Source: Candidatus Sodalis endolongispinus (GTDB taxonomy: Bacteria > Pseudomonadota > Gammaproteobacteria > Enterobacterales > Enterobacteriaceae). From it: 64,000 nt of DNA. Positions 8,585 to 16,661 of this stretch are shown here, piece by piece. The notes under the pieces were generated by a model. It was not told the DNA's origin. It did no database searches and saw nothing but the letters and a program-made list of their open reading frames with translations. Each line of letters begins with the position of its first letter. Position 1 is the first letter of the stretch. The position numbers and the translations under genes are program-made. The stretch is taken from assembly GCF_018777395.1 (NCBI RefSeq), contig NZ_JAFJYC010000001.1:1860001-1924000 (forward strand), given 5' to 3'.

Positions 8585-8629
8585 TGGTGGGTCGTGCAGG
8601 ATTAGAACCTGCGACCAATTGATTAAAAG
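8585..8629 (-). repeat. tRNA-Lys 3' fragment: prophage attachment site
   Basis: Read on the minus strand, 45 bases reproduce the 3' part of enterobacterial tRNA-Lys(UUU): anticodon loop CTTTTAATC, variable loop, T arm GGTTCTAATCC and acceptor end ACGACCCACCA. The canonical T loop has TTCGAAT; here it is TTCTAAT. No 5' half follows, and phage-like sequence starts to the right. This is the pattern left when a prophage duplicates the 3' end of a tRNA gene at one att junction. Confidence 0.85.
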
Positions 8630-8937
8630 ATAGTTGGTATGTTTTTAAGTTATTGAAAATACTGGCATAATCTGCATTCACAAATGGCAAAAGTGGCAAG
8701 TTGTGACACTCTAATGACACTATTGTGGCACTCCAGTGACGTCACTAATCTGGCACTATGAGAAATCAGCAAGCAGCTAGCTTGCTGATTTCTCATAGGC
8801 TAATTTTTAAATAAAATAGTAGCTTATTAATTTTTATAGCATCATCCCTTATCCGTTTCAACATCCAATAAATTTCAGCAAGAACTCCCAGAAACTATCT
8901 TGATTAGCTAACCAATTATCAAACTCACCTTGTATAT
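8630..8937. other. Prophage end region without a gene; perfect 18-bp hairpin
   Basis: No coding frame is convincing here. At 8757-8797 a perfect inverted repeat (TATGAGAAATCAGCAAGC, 5-base loop, exact complement) forms a strong hairpin. Left of it (8705-8756) there are several TGRCACT-like motifs in both orientations, which could be recombinase arm sites because the tRNA-Lys att junction is adjacent. The rest, to the end of the repressor gene, is AT-rich with nothing I recognise. Confidence 0.5.
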
Positions 8938-9276
8938 TTATCCAGTTTTCTGGGCGTAGTGGGATGATCTTACATCCGAGTCCTCGCCCGTTTTTCTTGT
9001 CTGCTTTTGTGCTTCCTCTCCATCGGCTCCACAGTGTGTGAGAACCGGAGCTATTTGACCGGCTGATGGTGAGATTTCATCTGTCATTAACCACATGGTG
9101 TATTTAGAAAATACTGGATGTTTTGTGTACTTCAGTAAAGCGTTTCCACCAGGTTCAAATAATCCGCTTTCATACTTAGAAAGAGTACTTCTAGGCAATC
9201 CAATAAGTTCGCATAACTGATTTTGACTCAACCCCTCAGCTATACGCATCGCTTTAATTTTATCACTTAACTTCAT
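8938..9276 (-). CDS. Phage repressor, XRE/HTH_3 family
   Basis: The 112-residue product has an N-terminal helix-turn-helix (MKLSDKIKAMRIAEGLSQNQLCELIGLPRSTLSKYESG, residues 1-38) followed by the KHPVFSKYTMWLMTDEISPSAGQIAP segment common to enterobacterial prophage repressors. There is no LexA-type protease domain. It is transcribed divergently from the Cox-like gene, with palindromic operators between them, the layout of a lysogeny switch. The C-terminal 30 residues are low-complexity and may vary. Confidence 0.85.
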   Translation of the reverse strand: MKLSDKIKAMRIAEGLSQNQLCELIGLPRSTLSKYESGLFEPGGNALLKYTKHPVFSKYTMWLMTDEISPSAGQIAPVLTHCGADGEEAQKQTRKTGEDSDVRSSHYAQKTG

Positions 9277-9296
9277 TTGACTTGCTCCTAATTAGG

Positions 9297-9332
9297 TACT
9301 ATTATATGATCCTATATAGGATATTTTGTGTG
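9297..9332. promoter_or_regulatory. Twin palindromic operators of the lysogeny switch
   Basis: Two 10-bp palindromes of the form CCTAWWTAGG occur: CCTAATTAGG at 9297-9306 and CCTATATAGG at 9321-9330, the latter extended to ATCCTATATAGGAT (9319-9332). Their centres are 24 bp apart, just upstream of the repressor start. They are the natural candidates for repressor binding. Confidence 0.7.
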
Positions 9333-9410
9333 ATGCCGCCAAACACGACCAAAACCTGGTAAATCGCGGCAAATGCATCCAGTGTTAAGCATACCAGAAA
9401 TTGGGTTTTT

Positions 9411-9440
9411 AAGCGGTTAGAAGCGGCATGAAGCGGTTGG
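9411..9440 (+). repeat. Three tandem AAGCGG decamers before the Cox-like gene
   Basis: AAGCGGTTAG, AAGCGGCATG and AAGCGGTTGG lie head to tail at 9411, 9421 and 9431 with an exact 10-bp period, about one helical turn. They sit 23 bp before the start of the Cox-like gene. Cox proteins of P2-like phages bind tandem short direct repeats, so these may be Cox boxes; that is inference. Confidence 0.65.
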
Positions 9441-9462
9441 AAAGGATTAATTAGGGGGCGAA

Positions 9463-9735
9463 GTGAGCAACGACGACTACGAGATCAGATATCCGATAAA
9501 CGCAGTGAACATAAAAAAATTTGCTGAATTGCTCGGTAAAACGCCTAGTGCAGTCAATGACATGGTTGAAAACCAAAAGTTACCCGTCATTAACTTGCGC
9601 GATCCAAACAAACCCAACGCTAGAGTTGGCGAAAGGTGGATATACCTGCCTGAATTCAACCGCATGGTACGAGAAGCCTACTTTAACCGTCCCGCAGAAG
9701 AACGTGATGCTTGGCTTAAATGGATTGGGTTGTGA
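9463..9735 (+). CDS. Cox-like phage regulator/excisionase
   Basis: The 90-residue protein has the small winged-helix layout of the P2 Cox/Apl group: NAVNIKKFAELLGKTPSAVNDMVENQKLPVI, then ERWIYLPEFNRMVREAYFNRPAEERDAWLKWIGL. Cox proteins repress the lysogenic promoter and act as directionality factors for excision. The start is GTG at 9463 with a strong GGGGG RBS at 9453-9457. It is the first gene rightward from the switch region. Confidence 0.75.
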   Translation: MSNDDYEIRYPINAVNIKKFAELLGKTPSAVNDMVENQKLPVINLRDPNKPNARVGERWIYLPEFNRMVREAYFNRPAEERDAWLKWIGL

Positions 9736-9786
9736 ACCAAGCAAAAAATTTGAATAAAAGTCCATAGCCAGCGTTTCCCGCGGAAC

Positions 9787-9800
9787 TGCTCTTTAACAAT
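9787..9800 (+). promoter_or_regulatory. boxA-like antitermination sequence in the early leader
   Basis: TGCTCTTTAACAAT is identical to the boxA core of E. coli rRNA leaders (TGCTCTTTAACAA) where NusB and NusE (S10) bind. It lies 50 bp after the Cox-like stop in a 300-bp leader before the next phage gene. A 9-bp inverted repeat (ATCAGCAAA at 9806-9814 and its complement at 9855-9863) follows. Together they suggest a nut-like site for the early transcript. Confidence 0.6.
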
Positions 9801-10033
9801 ACGGTATCAGCAAAAAAGTCTGTGAAACGGATGGCAGGGAAGTTGCGCATGTAATTTGCTGATAGCTGAGCATGAAGTTTATGTGAAGCGAAGTTTAGCC
9901 TACTTTCGTAGGGACTTTCCGAACGGGGTATGCCGATACAGGTGTACACAAACACTGAATAACCAATAGGTGGATTTGTAGTAAGTACGTTTCGTGCTTA
10001 GCATAAATCTTTTTATGGATGAGATATTCATCA

Positions 10034-10342
10034 ATGAATGCTCGCCAACGTTGCCGTGAACGGCGTCAAATGCATTATCGCGACCAATCTCGAATACGCA
10101 CAATAAGATTAAGTTTACTAAGAAAACGCTCAACCGAAGAAATCATTAATAACATATGGCGTGAACCCGCCGAACATCACACACAAGAACACGATGTCGT
10201 AAATCTCCTTGCGTCATTTAAAAATCAAGTAGACAGATACCCTACTGACAGCATCAATAATCGATTCCTACCCAAAGCTTATCTCTATACGGTCAAGAAC
10301 CGCTATCGCCGAAGAAGGAAGCCACATGAACATTCAAACTGA
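10034..10342 (+). CDS. Small basic phage protein, function unknown
   Basis: The 102-residue product begins MNARQRCRERRQMHYRDQSR and is rich in Arg, with a basic C-terminus (NRYRRRRKPHEHSN). I recognise no domain. An in-frame ATG at 10019 would add five residues. It precedes two other early genes with 1 to 17-base overlaps, so it is probably part of an early operon. Confidence 0.55.
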   Translation: MNARQRCRERRQMHYRDQSRIRTIRLSLLRKRSTEEIINNIWREPAEHHTQEHDVVNLLASFKNQVDRYPTDSINNRFLPKAYLYTVKNRYRRRRKPHEHSN

Positions 10343-10613
10343 AAATGAAATTCTTCGAGCGCTAAAAAAATTAACGATTGAAGAAGCGGAATTCTGTCAT
10401 CCGGGCGGGGAATATTTATACGAAAGTTTAAACAACGCTTATCTTGCTCAAAAACTCTCCGATGCAGATAAGGGCGATGAATACGACGCATGGTTACTGG
10501 CACTCGAAACTACCGACGGATTCGATGAAGTCTTGTACGATGTAACCCAAAAAGTCGAACAAATTTTGTATTTGATGCGATGCCGTGATACTTACTACGA
10601 GGTGTCCGCTTAA
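10326..10613 (+). CDS. Phage early protein, function unknown
   Basis: A 95-residue acidic protein (MNIQTENEILRALKKLTIEEAEFCHPGG..., EYDAWLLALETTDGFDEVLYDVTQ). It overlaps the preceding gene by 17 bases and the following one by a single base (TAATG), indicating translational coupling. No family is recognised; the position before recombination genes suggests a role in early phage replication or recombination, which is inference only. Confidence 0.6.
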   Translation: MNIQTENEILRALKKLTIEEAEFCHPGGEYLYESLNNAYLAQKLSDADKGDEYDAWLLALETTDGFDEVLYDVTQKVEQILYLMRCRDTYYEVSA

Positions 10614-11119
10614 TGACTGAAAAAACGCATTATAGAAAGGCGTTCGATTCCCCTTATTTGAGCAGCGCTGATATTGTTGAGCCGATAGTATTAACTATCT
10701 CTCATGTTGTGCTTGAATCAGATAAAACCAAGAAAACTCAAGACAGGTTCAATACAGCTTATTTCAAAGATAAACAGATTAGACCAAACGAAAAACTTAA
10801 GCCAATGATTCTTAATGCAACCAATAGCAAGGTCATTAAAAAAATATCAGGCTCGTCATTTATCGAAGACTGGCAGAATTTAACCGTGATAATTGAGGTT
10901 GAGCATGTCGAGTTTGGACGTGAATATGTCGAAAGATTAAGAGTCTATCCTGCCATTACTCAGAAAAAAACACTAACACCCACTCAGGTTGAAATGTGGG
11001 AAAAGGCCAAACAGAGCTACGTCAATAATGGGTCGCTCGATAAAGTATTAGCGCATGTTGAGATGTCGCAGGAAGACCAAGAACGCCTTAAGAAGGAGTG
11101 CGTTAATGCAATGGCATGA
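10613..11119 (+). CDS. Phage protein upstream of YqaJ-type nuclease
   Basis: The 168-residue product (MTEKTHYRKAFDSPYLSSADIVEP..., ending SQEDQERLKKECVNAMA) is an intact frame with charged helices near its C-terminus. Its stop overlaps the start of the YqaJ nuclease remnant (ATG at 11106), and ssb follows, so it sits in a recombination cassette where a ssDNA-annealing or accessory protein might be expected. I do not see RecT or Erf motifs, so no function is assigned. Confidence 0.6.
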   Translation: MTEKTHYRKAFDSPYLSSADIVEPIVLTISHVVLESDKTKKTQDRFNTAYFKDKQIRPNEKLKPMILNATNSKVIKKISGSSFIEDWQNLTVIIEVEHVEFGREYVERLRVYPAITQKKTLTPTQVEMWEKAKQSYVNNGSLDKVLAHVEMSQEDQERLKKECVNAMA

Positions 11120-11725
11120 CGTGCAGCAAAATACAGAAGCGTGGGATGAGCTTCGTTTAGGAAAGGTGACAGCATAGCAATTTAACTGTTTTATGGCCAA
11201 CCAGTGAAAAGCTTTCGGCGAACCAGCCAAGCGATATGCGTTACAGATTGCCCTGGAAATTATTACAGGGAAAAATCAGAATTTAGTTTTACTAATGACC
11301 ACATGTTACGCGGACACGAGCAGGAGCCAATAGCCAGAAGGCTATATGAAGAAACAAACTTTGTTGATGTAACCAATGGCGGATTTTTTGATTGCTGTAA
11401 TTATGGCGATAGTCCAGACGGATTAGTTGGAAATGATGGTGTTATTGAAATTAAATCCGTTACCGCTGCTGTGCATTTTGAAACATTGAAACGTAGAACG
11501 TTTTACCCGGTGTATAAATGGCAACTCATAGGCCATCTTGATTGCACGGGAAGGTATTGGGTCGATTTTGTCAGCTATTGCAGCGACTTTCCTGAGCATC
11601 GGCTATTAATCTCTCATAGATTGTATCGCAAAGATTACAAAGAAGAGATTGATCAACTTAGAGCAAGAAGAAAAGCGTTTCTTCATCTGGTTGTCACTAC
11701 CTGTGATGTTATAGAAAAAAGTTGA
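11106..11725 (+). pseudogene. YqaJ-type phage exonuclease, several lesions
   Basis: The DNA encodes a YqaJ/lambda-Exo-like nuclease in pieces: QWHDVQQNTEAWDELRLGKVTA, then KAFGEPAKRYALQIALEIITGK and finally EFSFTNDHMLRGHEQEPIARRLYEE. Active-site segments SPDGLVGNDGVIEIKSVT are preserved (Asp-Gly and the EIK motif). TAG at 11175-11177 and TGA at 11205-11207 interrupt the first frame, and an indel near 11275 moves the rest to another frame. It would digest 5' strands for recombination. It lies upstream of ssb. Confidence 0.85.
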
Positions 11726-11757
11726 TTGAAATCATCAATCATAAGCGAGACAACATA

Positions 11758-12159
11758 ATGACAATAAACACTGTGATATTTTCCGGCAATCTTGGCGGTG
11801 ACTGTACGACACGCAGCACTACAAACGGCAAGCTGATTGCCACATTCTCCTTACCTGTCAAGCAAGGATACGGCGAGCATGAGAAAACCTCTTGGGTGCA
11901 GTGTCGAATGTTTGGTGCCAAAGCTGAAAAGTTACCCATTTATCTGACACGAGGAACCAAGGTTACTGTTATCGGGCGATTTTTACTCGAAAGTTGGACG
12001 GGCAAAGATGGTACAGAAAAAACAAGCGCTGTTGTTCTAGTTAAAGAGATTGATTTTTCCAGCAAGACTGACAACAAACCTCAGCAGAATAAACCGTTAG
12101 CAAGTCAATCTGGAAATGTAACGTTAGACCCATTTTATGACACCGATATCCCCTTTTGA
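11758..12159 (+). CDS. ssb: Single-stranded DNA-binding protein, phage type
   Basis: The 133-residue product has the OB-fold of bacterial SSB (INTVIFSGNLGGDCTTRSTTNGKLIATFSLPV, SWVQCRMFGAKAEKLPIYLTRGTKVTVIGRF) and ends in the acidic tip DTDIPF that binds partner proteins. An in-frame ATG at 11722 exists, but the ATG at 11758 fits the family N-terminus. It is intact although the exonuclease gene just before it is destroyed. Confidence 0.92.
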   Translation: MTINTVIFSGNLGGDCTTRSTTNGKLIATFSLPVKQGYGEHEKTSWVQCRMFGAKAEKLPIYLTRGTKVTVIGRFLLESWTGKDGTEKTSAVVLVKEIDFSSKTDNKPQQNKPLASQSGNVTLDPFYDTDIPF

Positions 12160-12169
12160 TGGAAATAGT

Positions 12170-12616
12170 TTAGAAAAATTTCATGATTGCCGTAGCGATG
12201 CCGATGATAGCAGCCATCATACCCGCCATTTTTATGAGTAACCAAGTTGATATACTTTCAACATCTTTACGAAGTAAAGCAATTTGAGCGGCTGTATCTT
12301 TACGGGAATCGACGATTTGCGCTTCAACTTTTTCAAAGCGATGTTCAATATCCTTACGAACATTGGCAATCTCAGCGGATAAATCTTTGCGGACATCGTC
12401 AATTTTGATGTTGGTTTTCTCGAACTGAGCCGCTGTATCTTTCCGAACATCAGCAATGTTGCGGTTCACTTCGGCGATATCCGCCTTGGTTGCTACATCT
12501 GCCACTTCGTGTGACTTGCGAACAGCGATAGAAATTGCTCTGGCCTGATTTTTCGGCAACCCTGCGTTTTCTAGTGTTTCGACGAATTCTTGAGTATCAA
12601 ATGCAACTTGACCCAT
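12170..12616 (-). CDS. Coiled-coil membrane protein, CCDC90/DUF1640-like
   Basis: The 148-residue product starts MGQVAFDTQEFVETLENAGLPKNQARAI, the helical head typical of the DUF1640/CCDC90 family, then has a long heptad coiled coil with recurring DVRKD and RKDTAAQ units (residues 45-115) and a C-terminal membrane helix (LLIKMAGMMAAIIGIATAIM). The gene is on the opposite strand from its prophage neighbours, has its own leader and may be a moron. Function is unknown. Confidence 0.75.
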   Translation of the reverse strand: MGQVAFDTQEFVETLENAGLPKNQARAISIAVRKSHEVADVATKADIAEVNRNIADVRKDTAAQFEKTNIKIDDVRKDLSAEIANVRKDIEHRFEKVEAQIVDSRKDTAAQIALLRKDVESISTWLLIKMAGMMAAIIGIATAIMKFF

Positions 12617-12726
12617 TAGGGAATCTCCTGTTTTTTCTTTAGTTTAAACCCTTTTAGGGTCAACAAGCAAAATTTTACCCCGTCAACACTTTTCAAAAAA
12701 ATTCATTTAACAATGAAGAAATTATT

Positions 12727-13126
12727 ATGACTAAATTAATTGTAATTGAAAATACCGTCGTCCGTCAGGACGCATTCTGGCGTTACAGTTTGAATGATTT
12801 ACATCGTGCGGCAGTGGTGCAAGGTAAAGCGACAGATTCTCAGCGTCCTTCAAAATTTATGCGTTCTGATGGTATTGCCGCATTTGTACAATCTTTGAGC
12901 GAATCCCAAAAAAGGGCTTCGGTTAACGTCATTAAAGGTGGCCTAGAATCTGGTACTTGGGCAGACGAACTTGTTGCTATTCGCTATGCTGCATGGATTG
13001 AAACTACCTTTGAAGTTCAAGTATATGAACAATTTCGTAATTCAGTAAAAGACAGCAACGGCGTACTGGTTGAAAAAGTTCAAGCTGGATTGGCAATGCT
13101 CGCTTTTTACAAGCAGGAGCTACGTA
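12727..13126 (+). pseudogene. KilA-N domain protein, truncated by IS copy 2
   Basis: The frame begins MTKLIVIENTVVRQDAFWRYSLNDLHRAA and contains the KilA-N DNA-binding core (SQRPSKFMRSDGIAAFV, GLESGTWADELVAIRYAAWIETTFEVQVYEQF). Phage KilA-N proteins are often antirepressors. After 133 codons IS copy 2 begins at 13127; the IS supplies an artificial tail and a stop at 13165-13167. The missing C-terminal domain usually gives specificity, so the protein is probably not functional. Confidence 0.85.
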
Positions 13127-13163
13127 TGATCTTGCCCCGCCATCTCCGTACAGCTTTTGTATC

Positions 13164-14044
13164 TTAAGTTAACGAAGCCCGCTGCCGCCGGTATTCTCTC
13201 GGAGAGTGATATCCCAGCGCGCTGTGCGGATGGTTTTCATTGTAATGCGTGAACGCTGCTGCAAGGTTTCGCAGGGCTGTTCTCGCATCCGGTTTTGGCA
13301 TGAACTCGATATAGTCTTCCTTCATCGTCTTCACGAACCGTTCGGCCATGCCATTTCTCTGCGGGCTGCTCACCGCTGTTGTGCAGGGCTCCAGATCCAG
13401 TTCTCTGGCGAACCTCTGCGTTTCATGCGCGGTATACGCTGAACCGTTGTCCGTCAACCACTGCACCGCTGTATCGGGTAACCTGTCGCCGAAGCGCTTT
13501 TCTACCGACATCAGCATCACATCCTGCACGGTCGAACTGTCGTAGCCTCCAGTGCTCGCAGCCCAGTCTATGGCCTCTCTGTCGCAGCAGTCCAGTGCGA
13601 ACGTGACCCGCAGTTTTTCACCGTTGTCGCAGCCGAACTCGAAGCCATCTGAACACCAGCGAATATCGCTTTCTGCCACCGCGATCCTGCCTTATGCTCA
13701 CGCCTCGGCCGCTCTGGTTTTCAATGTAATAACAGCAGGTTATGCTCACACATGATCCTGTAAAGTCGTTTCGCATTTACCGGCGGCAGTCCCTCTGCGC
13801 GACGTTGTTTACACAGGATGCCCCACACCCGCCGATAGCCGTAGCTGGGCATATCGCTGATGATGTCGAGGATGTCCGACAGTATTTCAGCGTCTGCTTC
13901 GTCATTACGCCGGTTACAGCGCCTGTCCTGCCAGTCGGCAGAACGCTTAATCCGCAGTGACAGCGGCGCACGCGACACGCTCATGGCGCGGCTGACCTGT
14001 GCTATTCCCCGGCCTTTGGCAACAAGGGCGCGTGCGCTATCCAT
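13164..14044 (-). pseudogene. IS2-like OrfB, copy 2, TGA plus one-base deletion
   Basis: Both halves of the DDE transposase are present. The first half ([13 protein letters not shown] to NLLLLH) ends at the same TGA as copies 1 and 3, and the linker has GAGCATAAGGCAGG instead of GAGCATAAGGGCAGG, a one-base loss that puts the second half in another frame. The catalytic motifs are intact in the second half. Confidence 0.85.
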
Positions 14045-14388
14045 TTTCGTGACTGGCCGTACTCCACGGCTTCTTTTAGGATCTCAACCTCCATCGTCTT
14101 CTTACCCAGAAGGCGCTGGAGCTCCCGGACCTGCTTCAATGCAGCTGCAAGCTCAGAGGCAGGAACAACGTCCTCCCCGGCGGTGAGGCTTCCTTCCTGA
14201 TATTGCTTTTTCCACTTAAACAGCAGGCTGGGCTGGATACCGTGCAGTCGTGCGAGATGGGAGACATTCATGCCGGGCTCCATCCTCTGCTGAATAATGG
14301 CCATTTTTTCCTGAGGAGTTTTACGTTTACGGACTTCTTGACCTAACAGGATCCCGGTCATATCAAAATTGGCGTTAGTGTTAGACAT
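14002..14388 (-). CDS. IS2-like OrfA, copy 2 (intact)
   Basis: The only unbroken OrfA of the three copies: 128 residues from [21 protein letters not shown] through the helix-turn-helix ([27 protein letters not shown]) and leucine-zipper-like [21 protein letters not shown], ending KAGE. Relative to IS2 it lacks about three codons at SLTAGEDVV, where copy 1 keeps more of the ancestral sequence. In IS2 this protein is also fused to OrfB by -1 frameshifting. Confidence 0.85.
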   Translation of the reverse strand: MSNTNANFDMTGILLGQEVRKRKTPQEKMAIIQQRMEPGMNVSHLARLHGIQPSLLFKWKKQYQEGSLTAGEDVVPASELAAALKQVRELQRLLGKKTMEVEILKEAVEYGQSRKWIAHAPLLPKAGE

Positions 14389-14452
14389 ATATTCAAGCCT
14401 ATCTCTTATCTGGAGATACAGCTACTGTCTGGTGTTTCAGGGGGATAAATCA

Positions 14453-14582
14453 ATCCATCGTTTCACAGGCAGAAGTACAGGACAAAACCGGCTCATTGAG
14501 CACCATGCGAGCGCAATACAATACCCACGATCACAAAGGTGATAGCGGTGGCATAACAGGCAAGCCCAATCAACAGATGTAG
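14453..14582 (+). pseudogene. 3' end of phage baseplate assembly protein V
   Basis: From the IS edge a frame reads SIVSQAEVQDKTGSLSTMRA, YNTHDHKGDSGGITGKPNQQM and TAG at 14580-14582. The H-x-H-x-GDSGG-T-G-PNQ-M ending is typical of Mu gp45/P2 V-type spike proteins, in which the histidines bind metal at the tip. The upstream part of the gene is missing. Confidence 0.8.
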
Positions 14583-14610
14583 ATGTAAATAATATGCTGA
14601 TGAATAAAAA

Positions 14611-15003
14611 GTGAATACTGCGTTACCCGATCAGGAACGGCTCAGGCGGGCAGTGATGATATCGCTTTTCACCTGGCAACGCGCTGAACCGGATGATGAC
14701 ACAGATACGCGGTTTGGGTGGTGTGGCGATACTTGGCCGACCGTACAAAATGACCGGATTGGCTCTCGATTGCATCTGCTGAAACGCACAACCTTAACCC
14801 ATCAAACGGCGTAAAGAGCGAAGGAATATATCGCTCAGGCGCTCAAGTGGATGATGGAGGACGGGGTAGCGCTTCGGGTTGATATTGAGGTAGTACGCTT
14901 AAATCTAGATAGATTAATGGCAACTATCATCCTGACGTTACCTGACCATAACATAAAAACGATGATCATCAATAATTTGTGGAGCGTGATCCATGCAAAA
15001 TAG
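14611..15003 (+). pseudogene. Mu gp46-like baseplate protein with in-frame TAA
   Basis: The first part (RRAVMISLFTWQRAEPDDD, GWCGDTWPTVQNDRIGSRLHLL) is the phage GP46 family. TAA at 14812-14814 interrupts the frame, which then continues without indel as RAKEYIAQALKWMMEDGVALRVDIE to TAG at 15001-15003. The full length of about 130 codons equals the family size, so a single point mutation is the only lesion. The stop overlaps the start of the gp47-like gene. Confidence 0.85.
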
Positions 15004-16065
15004 CGGTTTTTCGCGCCCGACCCTGCCACAACTGATAGACACCATTCGCGGTGATTTACTCACACGATTTAATGAAGATAGCGTATTGCGCCGCCTCGAT
15101 GCCGAGGTGTACGCCAGAGTACAGGCCGCCGCTATTCATACCCTATACGGCTATATCGATTATTTAGCGCGTAATATCTTGCCGGATTTAGCCGATGAAG
15201 ACTGGTTGACCCGACACGGCAATATCAAGCGTTGTCCACGAAAATGGGCAACCAAAGCGAGCGGATTTGTTCGCTGGGAAAGTGTACAAAATGCCATATC
15301 GGTGCCCGCTGACACTGAAATACACCGTGATGATGGTCAAATATACACCACCACAGCGCCAATAACTTCAGCAAAGGGTGTACTTCGCGTACCCGTCGTT
15401 GCAAAAAGCAGCGGTCAGGCTGGCAATTGTGAGGACGGCATTGCGCTACGACTTGCTACGCCTATTTCTGGTTTATCGTCGACCGGTTATGCCGATAACA
15501 TCAGGACAGGAGCCGATATTGAAGATTTGGATAGCTGGCGACAACGCACATCATGGCGCGCTGGTACGATACGCCGCAAGTGGGTGCGGATAGTGATTAT
15601 GTTCGTTGGGCGAAAGAAGTCCTGGGAATAAGCCGGGCATGGACACATCGACACAAGAACGGTATCGGCACGGTTGGGGTCATGGTTTCCAGTGATGATG
15701 TAGACCATCCTGCCCCCACACAGGAAATATTAACCAAAGTCAGAGAGCACATCTTACCCCTTGCCCCCGTTGCGGGTAGTGGCTTAACGGTTTTTGCGGT
15801 AACAGAAAAAAGCGTCCCTCTCTCGCTTGCCTTATCGACAGATACATCCGAAATTCGAACCGCTGTCATCGCAGAAATCAAAGCCTTCTTACAGCGAGAA
15901 GGCGAACCCGGCAGCAAGCTTTTTCTTTCAAGACTCGCTGAAGCCATCAGTCTTGCGGCAGGTGAAGTCGCTCATCGTCTTATTGCGCCAACGGCAGATA
16001 TTGAATTAGCCCAGACGGAAGTGTCGGTATTGGGTGAAGTAACGTGGGCAAAATATAAGGAATGA
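14993..16065 (+). pseudogene. Mu gp47-like baseplate protein J, frameshifted
   Basis: The N-terminal 185 codons (RPTLPQLIDTIRGDLLTRF, DWLTRHGNIKR, GFVRWE, SSTGYADNIRTGADIEDLDSWRQR) are those of the baseplate J/gp47 family. Near 15550 one base is lost and the rest (MARWYDTPQVGADSDYVRWAKEV, KNGIGTVGVMV, and a C-terminal AEAISLAAGEVAHRLIAPTADI) follows in another frame to 16065. It would form the wedge that surrounds the tail spike. Confidence 0.88.
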
Positions 16066-16661
16066 GCATCATGACAAATCTTGACGACGAATATACGCAA
16101 TTGTTGCGAAAATTATTACCACCCGGCCCAACATGGGATGAAGAAGATCCGCTCATTAAATGGCTAGCCCCTTCACTGGCACAGGCTCATCAACATGCTG
16201 ATAGCCTGATGATTGAAATTAATCCGGCCCAATCGGTTGAATTAATTAACCGTTACGAAAAATTATGCGGGCTGCCGGATAAATGCCTCGCTAATAGAGC
16301 GCAAACGCTAGAAGAAAGACAACAAGTGCTTGATGCCAAGGTGAATACTGTGGGCGGTATTAATGAGGCTTTTTTTAAAAAACAGTTGGAAATATTTGGC
16401 TATCCAACAGAAACAATAGAACAATTTTAACATCTTGATAGTACGCCAGATCCGACTTGGGGCGATAAGTGGCGCTATTACTGGCGAGTAAATATTCCTG
16501 CTGAAGCGAATGTATGCTGGATTAGCTGTACCAGTTCTTGCAATGAGTCGATTAGGACGTGGGGAGATAGCGCCGTGGAATGTGTTATTGAGCGCCAGTG
16601 TCCTTCACATACCCAAGTCATGTTTGCCTACACTAAAGGAGGAAATGATGCATCGAATTGA
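16062..16661 (+). pseudogene. Mu gp48-like tail protein (DUF2313) with in-frame TAA
   Basis: The frame begins by ATGA overlap with the gp47-like stop. DEYTQLLRKLLPPGPTWDEEDPLIKWLAP and INRYEKLCGLPDKC are typical of the DUF2313/YmfQ family. TAA at 16428-16430 stops it, but the same frame continues with DPTWGDKWRYYWRVNIP and a cysteine-rich end to TGA 16659-16661. Total length is about 199 codons, as in intact relatives, so it is a single-nonsense pseudogene. Confidence 0.85.

Larger units (their letters stand above)
13127..14452 (-). mobile_element. IS2-like insertion sequence (IS3 family), copy 2
   Basis: About 1326 bp in minus orientation with the same ends as copy 1. The flanks (GTA on the left, ATC on the right) do not match, and the genes on each side belong to different phage modules: an early KilA-N gene and the end of a baseplate V gene. 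Head, packaging and sheath/tube genes that should lie between are absent, so a deletion probably ended at this element. Confidence 0.9.
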
